IMG/VR virus record: IMGVR_UViG_3300020169_000014
Coordinates: 1 to 64,000 of that record
DNA: 64,000 nt
Origin: a virus
Reading direction: 5' to 3' (one strand)
This document shows, piece by piece, positions 41,327-50,750 of the stretch. The notes under the pieces were generated by a model. That model was not told where the DNA came from and searched no databases. It worked only from the letters and a program-made list of their open reading frames with translations. Within the stretch, counting starts at the first letter, position 1, and every line of letters begins with the position of its first letter. Both the position numbers and the translations under genes were made by a program.

Positions 41327-44300
41327 TTATACTGCCAGTGATATAATTCTCAAGTCACGGAATGAAGGTACTTTCGCACTGTTGGTCGATCTCATAACAA
41401 TCTTAACTTGGAACTGTGTGAATGGTGACATAGTACCACCATCACCACCTACAAGATAACGGTATTCACGGAACACGTTCTTGTTAGTATCAACTGGTAG
41501 AACGGTTTCAGAATTAACCAGAGTCCATGCAGATCTCTTAATGTCATCACCCGCACTTGCGACTTTCCAATAAACTTGGAAGTCTGACTCAGGAGGTCTA
41601 TTCGCAGCAAGTAAGATCTTCAGTCCAACAGCCTGTTCGGTAAGAGTTGTTATTTTAGTAACATGTTTTGCAGACTCAGTACCATATAGAGGGTTAGTTT
41701 CACCGACATAAGATAATGGTACATTGAAACCATCCGTAGACGAAGAATCTTGTCTAGAGATCATGTTGTGAATAGTGTTCAACTTACAACGTTGTAAATC
41801 AATGACTGGAGACAAGTATGGATTGGTTGTCTTCAATGTTAACTGTACAGTAGCAGATCTCTCGCCATTGAGTTTACCTGCGGTTGACAGATTCTCGGTG
41901 CGTCTGTTAAATAGTGCACGAGGATTTGTGAACTCATTATTCTTCTTGTTCTCAATGATGTTATATGAACCATCTTTAACAAATCGAACTTGACTTCCTG
42001 CCAATGCGGACTGACTAGTAGTCTTAATCGACATAGTGTAGTTAGTCTCGCCTGGTTGTTTGATATCAATCTCGGGTCTCAATACTTCGAAGTTCATGTT
42101 TCTCTGAGAAGTTACAGAAGAACCACCGAACCACTTACGAGAGGTCGCAGATGAAGTTGCAGCATAGGTGTAACCAGAGTTATCAAAATCGATAACAGTA
42201 CGTACCCCATTAACATCTGCACCGGTCAAACCGTTACCAAAGTCAGTTGCAGAGTCGATACCTCGAATCCAAGTCTTATCACCATCTCTAAGGCCATGAC
42301 CTTTGAACATAACACGTACTGTGTTAGATCCAGAATCCACTACCAAAGGATCTTTAGACAAAGATACTGGAGGTATGTTTGCATTCTCAAGGATAGCATT
42401 ACCAGAGGTTTCAAACTTAGCAACATTGATTCTGTATGAAAGATCTTGACCACTAGAAGGTTCCCACAATTTAGCATTCTGAGATTTAAAGAATCCACCC
42501 AGAGTTGTTTGTTGTGAGATGAACGCTTCGTTAGAGTTCAATTGGTGTTCACCGACAGTTGCAACATATACGTTATAGTCCGGATCATTGTTGCCCGGTC
42601 TTAGTACGAGTGCATACTCTCCACCCGCAACAAATACCGGATGATCAAATGTAAACGTAGTAGCATTCTGCAACATTTGTTTGTTGGTAGATCCTTCTGG
42701 AACAAGAGATACTTGACTTGCAGATAATTTCTTAGTTGCAATAATCTTACTTGAAGACGGAACGCCATTCACAGTAGGTCTCAACTCACAGAATACAGGA
42801 GCAGAAGAAGACTTACTTGCAAAGTAAACATCAACAGATGTAATGAATACACCGGCAATTTGTTTAACCAAGAAGGTCTGCGCGATTGGATCGTTATATT
42901 CTAGTCTATTATTGGTATGTCTGTAATTGATACCACCTTTACCCTGTCGAGTAGTTCTTTCTACTGGAGTTAGGTCGGCATCAGTCACCGCACCGCCCGG
43001 AGGAACTGTAGTGTCTGTTACATGATCTACCGGAGTGATTTGGTTGAGATAATTTACCTCAGAAGTTTCACCAACATGTTCTGTAGATGATGTGGTATCA
43101 CCGACCAGAGTAGAATATGTTTCGGTAGATACTACATCTGTAGCAATTTCTGTCGAGATAACAGATTCAGTCCATACAGTTGAACTTGAAGCAATTGTTC
43201 TATCAACATCACTGGTACTGTTACCTACGATTTTAAGTACGCGAGTTACTTCGACTTCATCTTCATACTCTTCGAGAACACCTTTAGAGTGGAACATTGC
43301 TCTACCATAAGACATTGCAGCACTGAAGTCATTGACATTTACGTCAAGTAATGCAAACTCACGAGGCCCTGTGTAGAAACGCATTGCTTGGTTGTTAGGT
43401 ACTTCGAACGAACCAATAATACTACCTTCTGCGTCAGATATAAGGTTGGTCTTACCAGAACTATGTTCTTGGGTAGTACGTTGAACACCTTCACCATCTT
43501 CAGTACTTTTAGATGCAAGGTAATTGCGTTGAGCCCAAGTACTGAACGTAGTCTGTTCCCTACAGAAAGAAGATACGTTAGAACCATCAAAGAATGGGAA
43601 GTACTGTGTATTAGGACGCAGACCTTCAGCTTTGAATTGAATATCAATCGAACGCATGAAAGGAATGACCGATACATCGATAACCTTTTTACCAACTACG
43701 TCACGAATAGTAGACTCACTCGCAATACGGTTTACTGTATTGGAAGTTGTTGTTGTTGTTGTGGTATCCGTAGTAGACTCATACGCATTTTCAGTTTCGA
43801 TTGTGCGTGTGGTTTCATAAGTAGATGTGTTAACAGTCTTAACTTTATCTCTAGTTTCGGTAGTAACAACATCCCACATATCAGTGGTAATTTGTTCGGC
43901 AGTCCAAGGGTTGTAATAACCATATGAATAAGAACCTGTTCCACCTAAGCCAAAGTAAGAACCAGACCAGTTACCAGTCCAACCACCCCAATAGTTATGG
44001 TTCCACCAAGAATCTATTACTGTACGTGAGATTTCTTCTTCACGTTCACGTGATACTTCTACAGTTTCGGTATAAAGAGTTTCAACATCAGTCACATGAC
44101 CGACTTCAACCCACTCACCGAGAGTTTCGGTTGTCTCGGTACCAATAAGAACAGGATCTGAACTATTGTGTGTTATCGAAGTTGCGGTACCACTTACAAA
44201 TGAAGTTGCAGCATCACCAGCTTCTAGGTCAGAAGGATCTACACCAAACCATTCGTTCTCGGAGTTGTTCCAGTTCAATGCGTGTTTGAGGTCAAATTCA

Positions 44301-47209
44301 CTTGAACGACCCACAACAGTTTCACCAATCTTCTGAGTCTCTTTCCAAGAATCAGTTTCCGGAGAAAGTTCTACACTACCGACAATGGTAGGAACATAGA
44401 AAGGTGCGAGGTTTTCTGTACCAGAAGCGAGTTCTTGCGCTTCATATGCAATTTCGGTATGGTTCAACATAACGAAGTCACCGAATACACCGGTACGTAG
44501 TTGACCGACATGATCACTGTCATAGAAAAGATCTGCACAGTCTTCTACAAAAGTAGGACGTAACAGTTTACCTCTCTTGTCAATCGCAGCACGATATTCA
44601 GGAGACTTAGTTTGAGAATGAGAATGTGACTTGAAGTTGTCTACAAAGAATCCAGACTTAGCACGATCATTACCCGCAGAATCCAAAACATTCATCATTT
44701 TAGTATTCAATTCGAGAAGTGACAATGTAGTCATTTCTTCAAGACGATCAACTTTCTCTTCTAGTTTGTTGATGTCCTGCATCGTATAACCCTTACGTGG
44801 AATAAGAGTTGTTCTCAAATCCTGAGTGTGCATGGTATTAGCATTCAGTCTCAGTTTATAAAGATCAATACAATCCACAGGAACATCAGGGTATTTCGGA
44901 CTTAACGAAGAAGAACCGGTGATATAACGAAGTTCACCTTGTTTAGATATTACCAGACGGTCTGCACGAGGTAAGTAGTATTCGGCATCTGTAGTGATAG
45001 TATCAGTAGGTACCGGAAGAGGACAAATTGAACCAGCAGAAAATGAACCAGAACCATCAGTTGAAGGACGGAAGTCGATTGCATCACGTAGTGACAGAAG
45101 ACCACCATCAGGCAATTTCTGGCCAGGAACTTTAAGATAATCCAATTGACCATCATAAGAGTTCACAGCATAGAACTGCCCACTTACCGAAGGTTCGAAA
45201 TACTTATATCGTACAAATACGGATTGATCTGCACTATCAAAACCACCACCAGAATAGATTAATCTACTGTCATCTTGGTGAGTAGTACGGTTACCCGCAT
45301 CGAATAAGAAACTGGTGAATACATCTTCACCATCAGAATCATTAAGAGATACACGTTGAATACTATAGACATCAGATTTACCGAGAGGAAGGAAATATAC
45401 ACCTGCGCCATCAGAGTCTAATGAAGCAGTTACCACGGTTTCTGTCAGTGTCTTTGTTTTAACACTTGCGTTAGTTTTTCTTATGAATACAATTGCTTCA
45501 TATGCAACACCATTCGACAACCCACTGAACAAAATGTCTGTGTTTCCGGATTGGATATTTGATGCAACACTTGAAGGTGCAAACTCAGTTGCAGAAGCAA
45601 CAAGGATATCACTTTCATTAACAAAACGTTCACCAGCATCGGTCAGTGTGATTGTGTGACTAGTACCAGAAGCCGTAAAGTTGTACTTCTTCATAAATGT
45701 CATAGTGACATCAGTGAAAGACTTGGGTCGTCTTAATGGAGTATCAAACAGTAAAGCATTTTTCTTAGGTTCATGTACAATACTTCCGCCATTACCTGTT
45801 ACTTGAACAAGGTTTATGTAGTGAGTATTGGTCGAAGATTTAATAGATTTGACATCACGTAAACTATAATTATAGTTATCTCGTTGGATGTCGAATAAAT
45901 GTGCCTTGTATAAAGGTGGTCTCACATAGGTGTATCCACCAGTACGAAGTCCGGTGGAACCTTCGGTCAATGCACGAATGTGTGCAGTACCGATTGCACT
46001 ATCTGCACCATCAAAACCCGCATATAATGTCACCTCTTCGCAAGTATCAATATCCAACATACCAACACCACTATCGAAATAGTAGTAGTTCCCGTAGTCG
46101 ATACCAATCTGTTCTTCTTCTCTTGCAATAGTGTCTCTTGCTTTAGGAATCGGTATATTGCGAGTAGAAGTAGTTGCAGCTCTATATCCATCGATATATG
46201 CTGTGCCTGGATCTACCTTCAACATCAATGTAGATGATGCGTTTGTACCATTAGGTTCTACGCGAAGTTTCCAATACTTCTGGATGAAGTCTCCATTAAT
46301 CTCTCGGACACGTGTAGCAACGTGATTCCGGACTCTATTGAAACCTTCATCATCAGATTGTTGATCGACTAATCTACCACCTTCGATACGACCGAAATAC
46401 ACGAAGGTATCTCCGGTCACCATCTGGTCTCGTCTAATCAGTTCTAATCGAATACGGTATCTGTCTGCGCCAGGCGAAGCACGGTTAGGAGTTACATTTT
46501 GATTGTCATACAGTGCATCAGTATCGGATACTGTTATAATGTCTTGAATAACTTTAAAACCAATATCTGCTGTCTGGAAATTCTTATACTTATCAAGGAA
46601 TAGACTCTGTTTAGGACAGAATACAAAGTGTCCTTGAACATAAAATTCTGATTGTCCAACTTCAACCTGAGAACCATATCCGACTGCCGGATTGGTAGAT
46701 GTGTTGATTGTTTGAACTGTTAAGTTAATGTTAGACCCGTTGGAGAGTACTTCGCCAGGCGTAACAAAGGTACTAGTAGTAAGTGGTAGACTAGGACTCT
46801 GTGTATTTGGATTGTCCAAGTACTGGACAAAAAGAGTATCAGGGTCACTGTTCACAGAAGCAACTGCTTCATAGATCTTGACTTTGATACTCGAATCCGC
46901 ACCAGTTAACACGACACCCTTCAATGCACTTACAGTATCAAAAGAGTTATTTTGATCGTTCTCTATTTTGATGAACGCATAATGGTTGTTAGGTGCAACA
47001 CCACCAGCTTTAGTAGGAACACCATCCTTTTGGAATATGTTATCAGCAAACCTTTTAATTTCTTTTTGGATGATGGTCTGCATCTGTGTAAGTTCACGTG
47101 CTTGCAATGCACGACCGGCATTGAACAAGATACGTGAGTAATTATCACTATCCGCGTGATCATCCTTGTAGGTTGATCTGAATGTTTGTTCTGTAAATGT
47201 GTTTGGCAT
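41327..47209 (-). CDS. Very large virion structural protein with DUF4815-type N terminus (1960 aa)
   Basis: The N terminus (FTEQTFRSTYKDDHADSDNY, ILFNAGRALQARELTQMQTI, IQKEIKRFADNIFQKDGVP) matches the start of large structural proteins of marine T4-like phages that carry DUF4815; they are linked to baseplate or fibre attachment. Residues 1-870 are beta-rich with few repeats. A Trp/Tyr/Gly-rich loop lies near 1065-1100 (WWNHNYWGGWTGNWSGSYFG) and a Thr-rich stretch near 1140-1160 (ESTTDTTTTTTTSN). The last 550 residues contain further beta domains (QKWFG, VNGVPSSSKIIATKKL). No enzymatic motif seen. It is next to gp8, supporting a baseplate-periphery role. Confidence 0.78.
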   Translation of the reverse strand: MPNTFTEQTFRSTYKDDHADSDNYSRILFNAGRALQARELTQMQTIIQKEIKRFADNIFQKDGVPTKAGGVAPNNHYAFIKIENDQNNSFDTVSALKGVVLTGADSSIKVKIYEAVASVNSDPDTLFVQYLDNPNTQSPSLPLTTSTFVTPGEVLSNGSNINLTVQTINTSTNPAVGYGSQVEVGQSEFYVQGHFVFCPKQSLFLDKYKNFQTADIGFKVIQDIITVSDTDALYDNQNVTPNRASPGADRYRIRLELIRRDQMVTGDTFVYFGRIEGGRLVDQQSDDEGFNRVRNHVATRVREINGDFIQKYWKLRVEPNGTNASSTLMLKVDPGTAYIDGYRAATTSTRNIPIPKARDTIAREEEQIGIDYGNYYYFDSGVGMLDIDTCEEVTLYAGFDGADSAIGTAHIRALTEGSTGLRTGGYTYVRPPLYKAHLFDIQRDNYNYSLRDVKSIKSSTNTHYINLVQVTGNGGSIVHEPKKNALLFDTPLRRPKSFTDVTMTFMKKYNFTASGTSHTITLTDAGERFVNESDILVASATEFAPSSVASNIQSGNTDILFSGLSNGVAYEAIVFIRKTNASVKTKTLTETVVTASLDSDGAGVYFLPLGKSDVYSIQRVSLNDSDGEDVFTSFLFDAGNRTTHQDDSRLIYSGGGFDSADQSVFVRYKYFEPSVSGQFYAVNSYDGQLDYLKVPGQKLPDGGLLSLRDAIDFRPSTDGSGSFSAGSICPLPVPTDTITTDAEYYLPRADRLVISKQGELRYITGSSSLSPKYPDVPVDCIDLYKLRLNANTMHTQDLRTTLIPRKGYTMQDINKLEEKVDRLEEMTTLSLLELNTKMMNVLDSAGNDRAKSGFFVDNFKSHSHSQTKSPEYRAAIDKRGKLLRPTFVEDCADLFYDSDHVGQLRTGVFGDFVMLNHTEIAYEAQELASGTENLAPFYVPTIVGSVELSPETDSWKETQKIGETVVGRSSEFDLKHALNWNNSENEWFGVDPSDLEAGDAATSFVSGTATSITHNSSDPVLIGTETTETLGEWVEVGHVTDVETLYTETVEVSREREEEISRTVIDSWWNHNYWGGWTGNWSGSYFGLGGTGSYSYGYYNPWTAEQITTDMWDVVTTETRDKVKTVNTSTYETTRTIETENAYESTTDTTTTTTTSNTVNRIASESTIRDVVGKKVIDVSVIPFMRSIDIQFKAEGLRPNTQYFPFFDGSNVSSFCREQTTFSTWAQRNYLASKSTEDGEGVQRTTQEHSSGKTNLISDAEGSIIGSFEVPNNQAMRFYTGPREFALLDVNVNDFSAAMSYGRAMFHSKGVLEEYEDEVEVTRVLKIVGNSTSDVDRTIASSSTVWTESVISTEIATDVVSTETYSTLVGDTTSSTEHVGETSEVNYLNQITPVDHVTDTTVPPGGAVTDADLTPVERTTRQGKGGINYRHTNNRLEYNDPIAQTFLVKQIAGVFITSVDVYFASKSSSAPVFCELRPTVNGVPSSSKIIATKKLSASQVSLVPEGSTNKQMLQNATTFTFDHPVFVAGGEYALVLRPGNNDPDYNVYVATVGEHQLNSNEAFISQQTTLGGFFKSQNAKLWEPSSGQDLSYRINVAKFETSGNAILENANIPPVSLSKDPLVVDSGSNTVRVMFKGHGLRDGDKTWIRGIDSATDFGNGLTGADVNGVRTVIDFDNSGYTYAATSSATSRKWFGGSSVTSQRNMNFEVLRPEIDIKQPGETNYTMSIKTTSQSALAGSQVRFVKDGSYNIIENKKNNEFTNPRALFNRRTENLSTAGKLNGERSATVQLTLKTTNPYLSPVIDLQRCKLNTIHNMISRQDSSSTDGFNVPLSYVGETNPLYGTESAKHVTKITTLTEQAVGLKILLAANRPPESDFQVYWKVASAGDDIKRSAWTLVNSETVLPVDTNKNVFREYRYLVGGDGGTMSPFTQFQVKIVMRSTNSAKVPSFRDLRIISLAV

Positions 47210-47218
47210 TTCTTAATC

Positions 47219-48589
47219 CTAGATAGTAATTACGATTTTCAGGTCTTCGGTTTGATCGGTGGATCGCGTTACAGCTGAACGGTTATCAATATATAGTAGA
47301 TCCCCAGTGTACGGATTAAACTCACCGTCTACTTTACTGGTTATCGAACCGTTAATATTTGTGTTACCTACCACCTGAATTTCTTCTGCAACTTGGAAGG
47401 AAGTGAATCCAGTTGTTTCGTTTTGATGATACCAGATTGTATCCGAATCATTAGTGTTGTCGATGATTGCAACTGCGCCAGAAGTAACACCTTGAATCTG
47501 AGATTTTTGCACAATAGACTTGACAAATCCTGATCCATCGTGTATAATACTATTAAGTGCCAGAGCGGAAGTAGATGTAAGTAAAACACCTTCTGCACTA
47601 TCAACTCTTGGATTGCGTACCAATAACACTTGACGGAATATCTCGTCACCAGTAATAAAGTCACCGTTTTCAATACCATCTGGTTTGGAGTTAAACATAA
47701 CACCATTTGCCTTCAGGTCAATAACAGGATTAGATCCAACACCAGATGCTTGTCCCAATACAGGACGAACAATACAAGAGTCACCACCACCACCAGAAAT
47801 TAATACGTTTGCATAGTCGTAACCACTACCAAAGTAAGAGTTGCCCGAGTTACCCGCAGAGTCGGCCTTGACCTTGATGTCTACGATAGTCTCACCCGCA
47901 CGTACCGCATAAGCAATCGCACCAGTACCATTACCTACGATACTTACCGAAGGTGCAGATGTATAACCAGATCCACCATTAGTTACTTTATAACCAACGA
48001 TTTGTCCTTTTACCGCAGCGTTCTGGACTAGTTGTTGTTGTAGATCTTCGGCAGGAGAATCCGAGTCGGTTGAACCAACAAATCTTACAGGCATATATGC
48101 AGATGACAAAAACTTATCTGCACGTAATGCACCGATAGAGTAAAGGAACTTCCACGTGTAACCATCCGCAGTACGGAATGGTGTACCGGTAGTGTTACCA
48201 GTAGGTTGGTTGGTAGATAACTGCGAAGAACCATCCTGTTTCTTACCCTGTTCCAAACAGATGTAAATCTCGTTATTCGAGTTGATTACATAGAAAGGAT
48301 TCTCGGGGAAACCTACATCGTTATCATCATATGCAGAGTAGATAAGGTTAGCAACCCATATTCTACGTGGAATTACATATGAGGCATCTTCGATGAGTTT
48401 TGCAGATTGCAAAGAATTTCTTGCCTGTCTGACAGAACGTGAATCATTAGTAGGAACAGTCGCAAGATCAGAAGCATTCCAATCTTCGGATCTACCAATG
48501 GCCGCATAGTATCTTACAGAAGAAGAGTCCAAGTCCGTAAGAAGATCATCTAAGACCTGTTTTTTAAATTGATCGGTAATTACTGGCAT
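47219..48589 (-). CDS. 8: Baseplate wedge protein gp8
   Basis: 456 aa; T4 gp8 is 334. Wedge protein that stabilises the dome-shaped baseplate. N-terminal blocks fit exo-T4 gp8: VRYYAAIGRSEDW, VIPRRIWVANLIYSAYDDND, NPFYVINSNNEIYICLEQG, TADGYTWKFLYSIGAL, compared with T4 FYNSIGDSPDKN and VPRRDWG. Beyond residue 195 the protein has beta repeats of the GSGYTSAPSVSIVGNGTGA kind, also seen flanking the LamG insert of gp14. Gene position between the gp10-like gene and the large structural protein agrees with a wedge function. Confidence 0.85.
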   Translation of the reverse strand: MPVITDQFKKQVLDDLLTDLDSSSVRYYAAIGRSEDWNASDLATVPTNDSRSVRQARNSLQSAKLIEDASYVIPRRIWVANLIYSAYDDNDVGFPENPFYVINSNNEIYICLEQGKKQDGSSQLSTNQPTGNTTGTPFRTADGYTWKFLYSIGALRADKFLSSAYMPVRFVGSTDSDSPAEDLQQQLVQNAAVKGQIVGYKVTNGGSGYTSAPSVSIVGNGTGAIAYAVRAGETIVDIKVKADSAGNSGNSYFGSGYDYANVLISGGGGDSCIVRPVLGQASGVGSNPVIDLKANGVMFNSKPDGIENGDFITGDEIFRQVLLVRNPRVDSAEGVLLTSTSALALNSIIHDGSGFVKSIVQKSQIQGVTSGAVAIIDNTNDSDTIWYHQNETTGFTSFQVAEEIQVVGNTNINGSITSKVDGEFNPYTGDLLYIDNRSAVTRSTDQTEDLKIVITI

Positions 48590-48602
48590 TTTTTATATAT
48601 TC

Positions 48603-49604
48603 CTACGAAGTTGTTACGTTATCAGTTTTATTTATCACAATCCACTGAGTCCCAAACCACATCAAAGTAACAGATTCGTTCTGTGGTAGTATAAGACTTG
48701 CATACGCAGCAAGATTACTTGAAGTTTCGTTAATAGTTTGTGTACCCGCACCTTTATTAACAAGATATTTAACTTCACCATTTAGTCCAGATGTACCACT
48801 CGCTAAACTGTGTGCACCGGTAGTACTATTGGTGAATAATGTTATTGGTGAATTTGCACTTACAGTACCACCACCTGTCGAAATACCCTGTGTTTTTAAT
48901 ACAAGTTTAGAGTCAACTTTAACTCCACCATTACCCGAACCCTTGAGTGATAGTGCGGAGTTTGGTTCACCCGCAGCTTGCACTATTGCAGGTACGCTAG
49001 TGGGGGAGTTACCAATTCGAATAAAGTTTGTTGCAGAACCGGAGTCTTGGAATTGTATTAATTCGTTACCCGCACTATCAAGAATCTCTTTACCGATAAC
49101 CGGAGAGTTAAGAGTAGGATTCTGAAGTGTCTTGTTCTTTAATATTGCGGTGTGGTCATTAAATACAAAAGTATCTGCCGCACCCAACAGTGGTAATGTA
49201 ATTGTTCTATTCGCAGCCAACTCATTCACTGCAACCACATATCTGTGATTCGATGAAGTGTCATTAATCTGTGGGGTAGTCAAAATAGGACTTAGTAAAG
49301 TCTTGTTAGACAATGTTTGTGTTGCAGAGTCCATAACCAATGCACCAGAATAGTTCGGTATTGTAACCGTGTTATCTGCTGTTGGGTTAGCGACTTGCAA
49401 ACGAGTCTCAAAATTGTTCTCGACAGATCCTTCGAATATAATACCCGAAGAGTCAAAGTCGATCAACGCCATCAGAGATGCACCATCTCCAAGTTTGCTG
49501 TAGATCTCTTGGAAGTTTTGTTCAATCTTCAACGATGCAGTACGAAGTGTATCACCCGTACCATCGTTCGCGATTGTGCCTCTGTTTAATACTTGTCTAG
49601 TCAT
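48603..49604 (-). CDS. gp9/gp10-like baseplate-fibre protein
   Basis: 333 aa. The N terminus NRGTIANDGTGDTLRTASLK and IEQNFQEIYSKLGDG is the motif at the start of T4 gp10 (NVVDDGTGDYLRKGGIKINENFDELY) and gp9, which anchors these proteins to the wedge. The remainder is fibre-like: SNKTLLSPILTTPQI and KNKTLQNPTLNSPVIG repeats, then a C-terminal strand domain (NESVTLMWFGTQWIVINK) typical of phage tail proteins. Much shorter than T4 gp10 (602), so only the anchor is clearly conserved. Preceded by a perfect late promoter. Confidence 0.72.
   Translation of the reverse strand: MTRQVLNRGTIANDGTGDTLRTASLKIEQNFQEIYSKLGDGASLMALIDFDSSGIIFEGSVENNFETRLQVANPTADNTVTIPNYSGALVMDSATQTLSNKTLLSPILTTPQINDTSSNHRYVVAVNELAANRTITLPLLGAADTFVFNDHTAILKNKTLQNPTLNSPVIGKEILDSAGNELIQFQDSGSATNFIRIGNSPTSVPAIVQAAGEPNSALSLKGSGNGGVKVDSKLVLKTQGISTGGGTVSANSPITLFTNSTTGAHSLASGTSGLNGEVKYLVNKGAGTQTINETSSNLAAYASLILPQNESVTLMWFGTQWIVINKTDNVTTS
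48629..48636 (-). promoter_or_regulatory. Late promoter variant GATAAATA
   Basis: One mismatch from the late consensus on the minus strand, 40 bases before the gp8 start and inside the last codons of the preceding gene. Confidence 0.4.
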
Positions 49605-49632
49605 TCTCTTTTTACCTAAAGATTATATGTTC

Positions 49633-49640
49633 TATTTATA
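49633..49640 (-). promoter_or_regulatory. Late promoter motif TATAAATA
   Basis: Perfect late motif on the minus strand, 29 bases before the gp9/gp10-like gene and directly after the gp7-like gene stop. Confidence 0.8.
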
Positions 49641-50750
49641 CTAATAATTGTTATCTATTACTTCACGGAGAGAAATTTCTCCATCAGAATCTCCGACCGG
49701 AGTCTGGAATAGATTATTATCAGAATCTATACGAGAAACCTGTGGGTTCCACGTGAAGGTTTCTTGATCTATACTTTCTGTAGATGATAAATCGAATCCA
49801 GAGTAAGTAGTTGAACCGTCACTATCATCATCCAACGTTGGGGAATCAGGCGTGAGGTATTCACCAAGACTTGAATACAGTCTATCGAGGTTATCGATTG
49901 TAAGATCTTGCACGTCATTCAGGTCATTACCCATAGGTATACCCAGATACAATTCACTTGAGTCTCTGGCCAGGCCTGCACTACTACCCATATTTGTTCG
50001 GAACTTCAAAGTTCCTCCTTCATCGGTCGCACCAAAGTCGAATAGTGCGGTATGTTGTTGGAAACCAAGTGGTGATAATCCACCAATACCTTCCAATACA
50101 ATCGGTGGTTTGATTGCTTCGCCCGGATCATACTGTAACTGATCTATTGATGCAGTACCTACGATTTGAGTGAGACCACCAAGGTACATACCGGCAGGAT
50201 GCACCATGAGTTTATATGCATCACGCCATTGCGCAAGAGAAAGTTCTGATCTAATCTGTATTGCGTAGGTTTGATATAGTTTATTGTCAGTAAGGTACCT
50301 TGCACTCTCTGCACCAACCTTAGACTCATTCAACTTGAATATGTATTGTTTTGTGTAAACAACATCTGGTTCAATGTCAAAGAAAGTTTTAAAGAATTGT
50401 CGAATACTGTATCTAGTACCTTTGGCACGATACAGATAACTTGAGTATTTTACTGCGGTTCTTTTATCAACAAACCCTTGAAAGTAATTCTGACCTAACA
50501 GATACTCATCTTCAAAATAAGTAAGAAGATCCAAATCTGTTTGTGACACATCTCGCGTCTCGAACATGTTGTTCAAAAAACGAGTCAACGAATCTTCTTG
50601 ATTCTCAAAGTCAAAGTAGGCCTTGATGAAACTTACAAACTTAGGATACTCTGCAAGGATATGCGAAGGTAAGACGGACTCGATCTGATCCGCTCTCAGA
50701 TTGATGTCACGTCTTGTAGTATCTTTATGTGTTTTATCGAATATTGACAT
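49641..50750 (-). CDS. 7: Baseplate wedge protein, reduced gp7-like
   Basis: 369 aa against 1032 in T4 gp7. The recognisable part resembles a C-terminal region of T4 gp7: VSFIKAYFDF (T4 FCEAYIQYL), VDKRTAVKYSSYLYRAKGTR (T4 ADKRDAVARFFESRSYDFYS), YSIRQFFKTFFDIEPDVVY (T4 GIEASYKFLFKVLYNEEVEI) and AYKLMVHPAGMYLGGL (T4 VIRFVHPVGFGFIAI). The large N-terminal beta domains of T4 gp7 are absent; a 170-residue acidic tail follows. Order 25-6-this gene matches T4. It overlaps the gp6 stop by one base. Confidence 0.72.
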   Translation of the reverse strand: MSIFDKTHKDTTRRDINLRADQIESVLPSHILAEYPKFVSFIKAYFDFENQEDSLTRFLNNMFETRDVSQTDLDLLTYFEDEYLLGQNYFQGFVDKRTAVKYSSYLYRAKGTRYSIRQFFKTFFDIEPDVVYTKQYIFKLNESKVGAESARYLTDNKLYQTYAIQIRSELSLAQWRDAYKLMVHPAGMYLGGLTQIVGTASIDQLQYDPGEAIKPPIVLEGIGGLSPLGFQQHTALFDFGATDEGGTLKFRTNMGSSAGLARDSSELYLGIPMGNDLNDVQDLTIDNLDRLYSSLGEYLTPDSPTLDDDSDGSTTYSGFDLSSTESIDQETFTWNPQVSRIDSDNNLFQTPVGDSDGEISLREVIDNNY

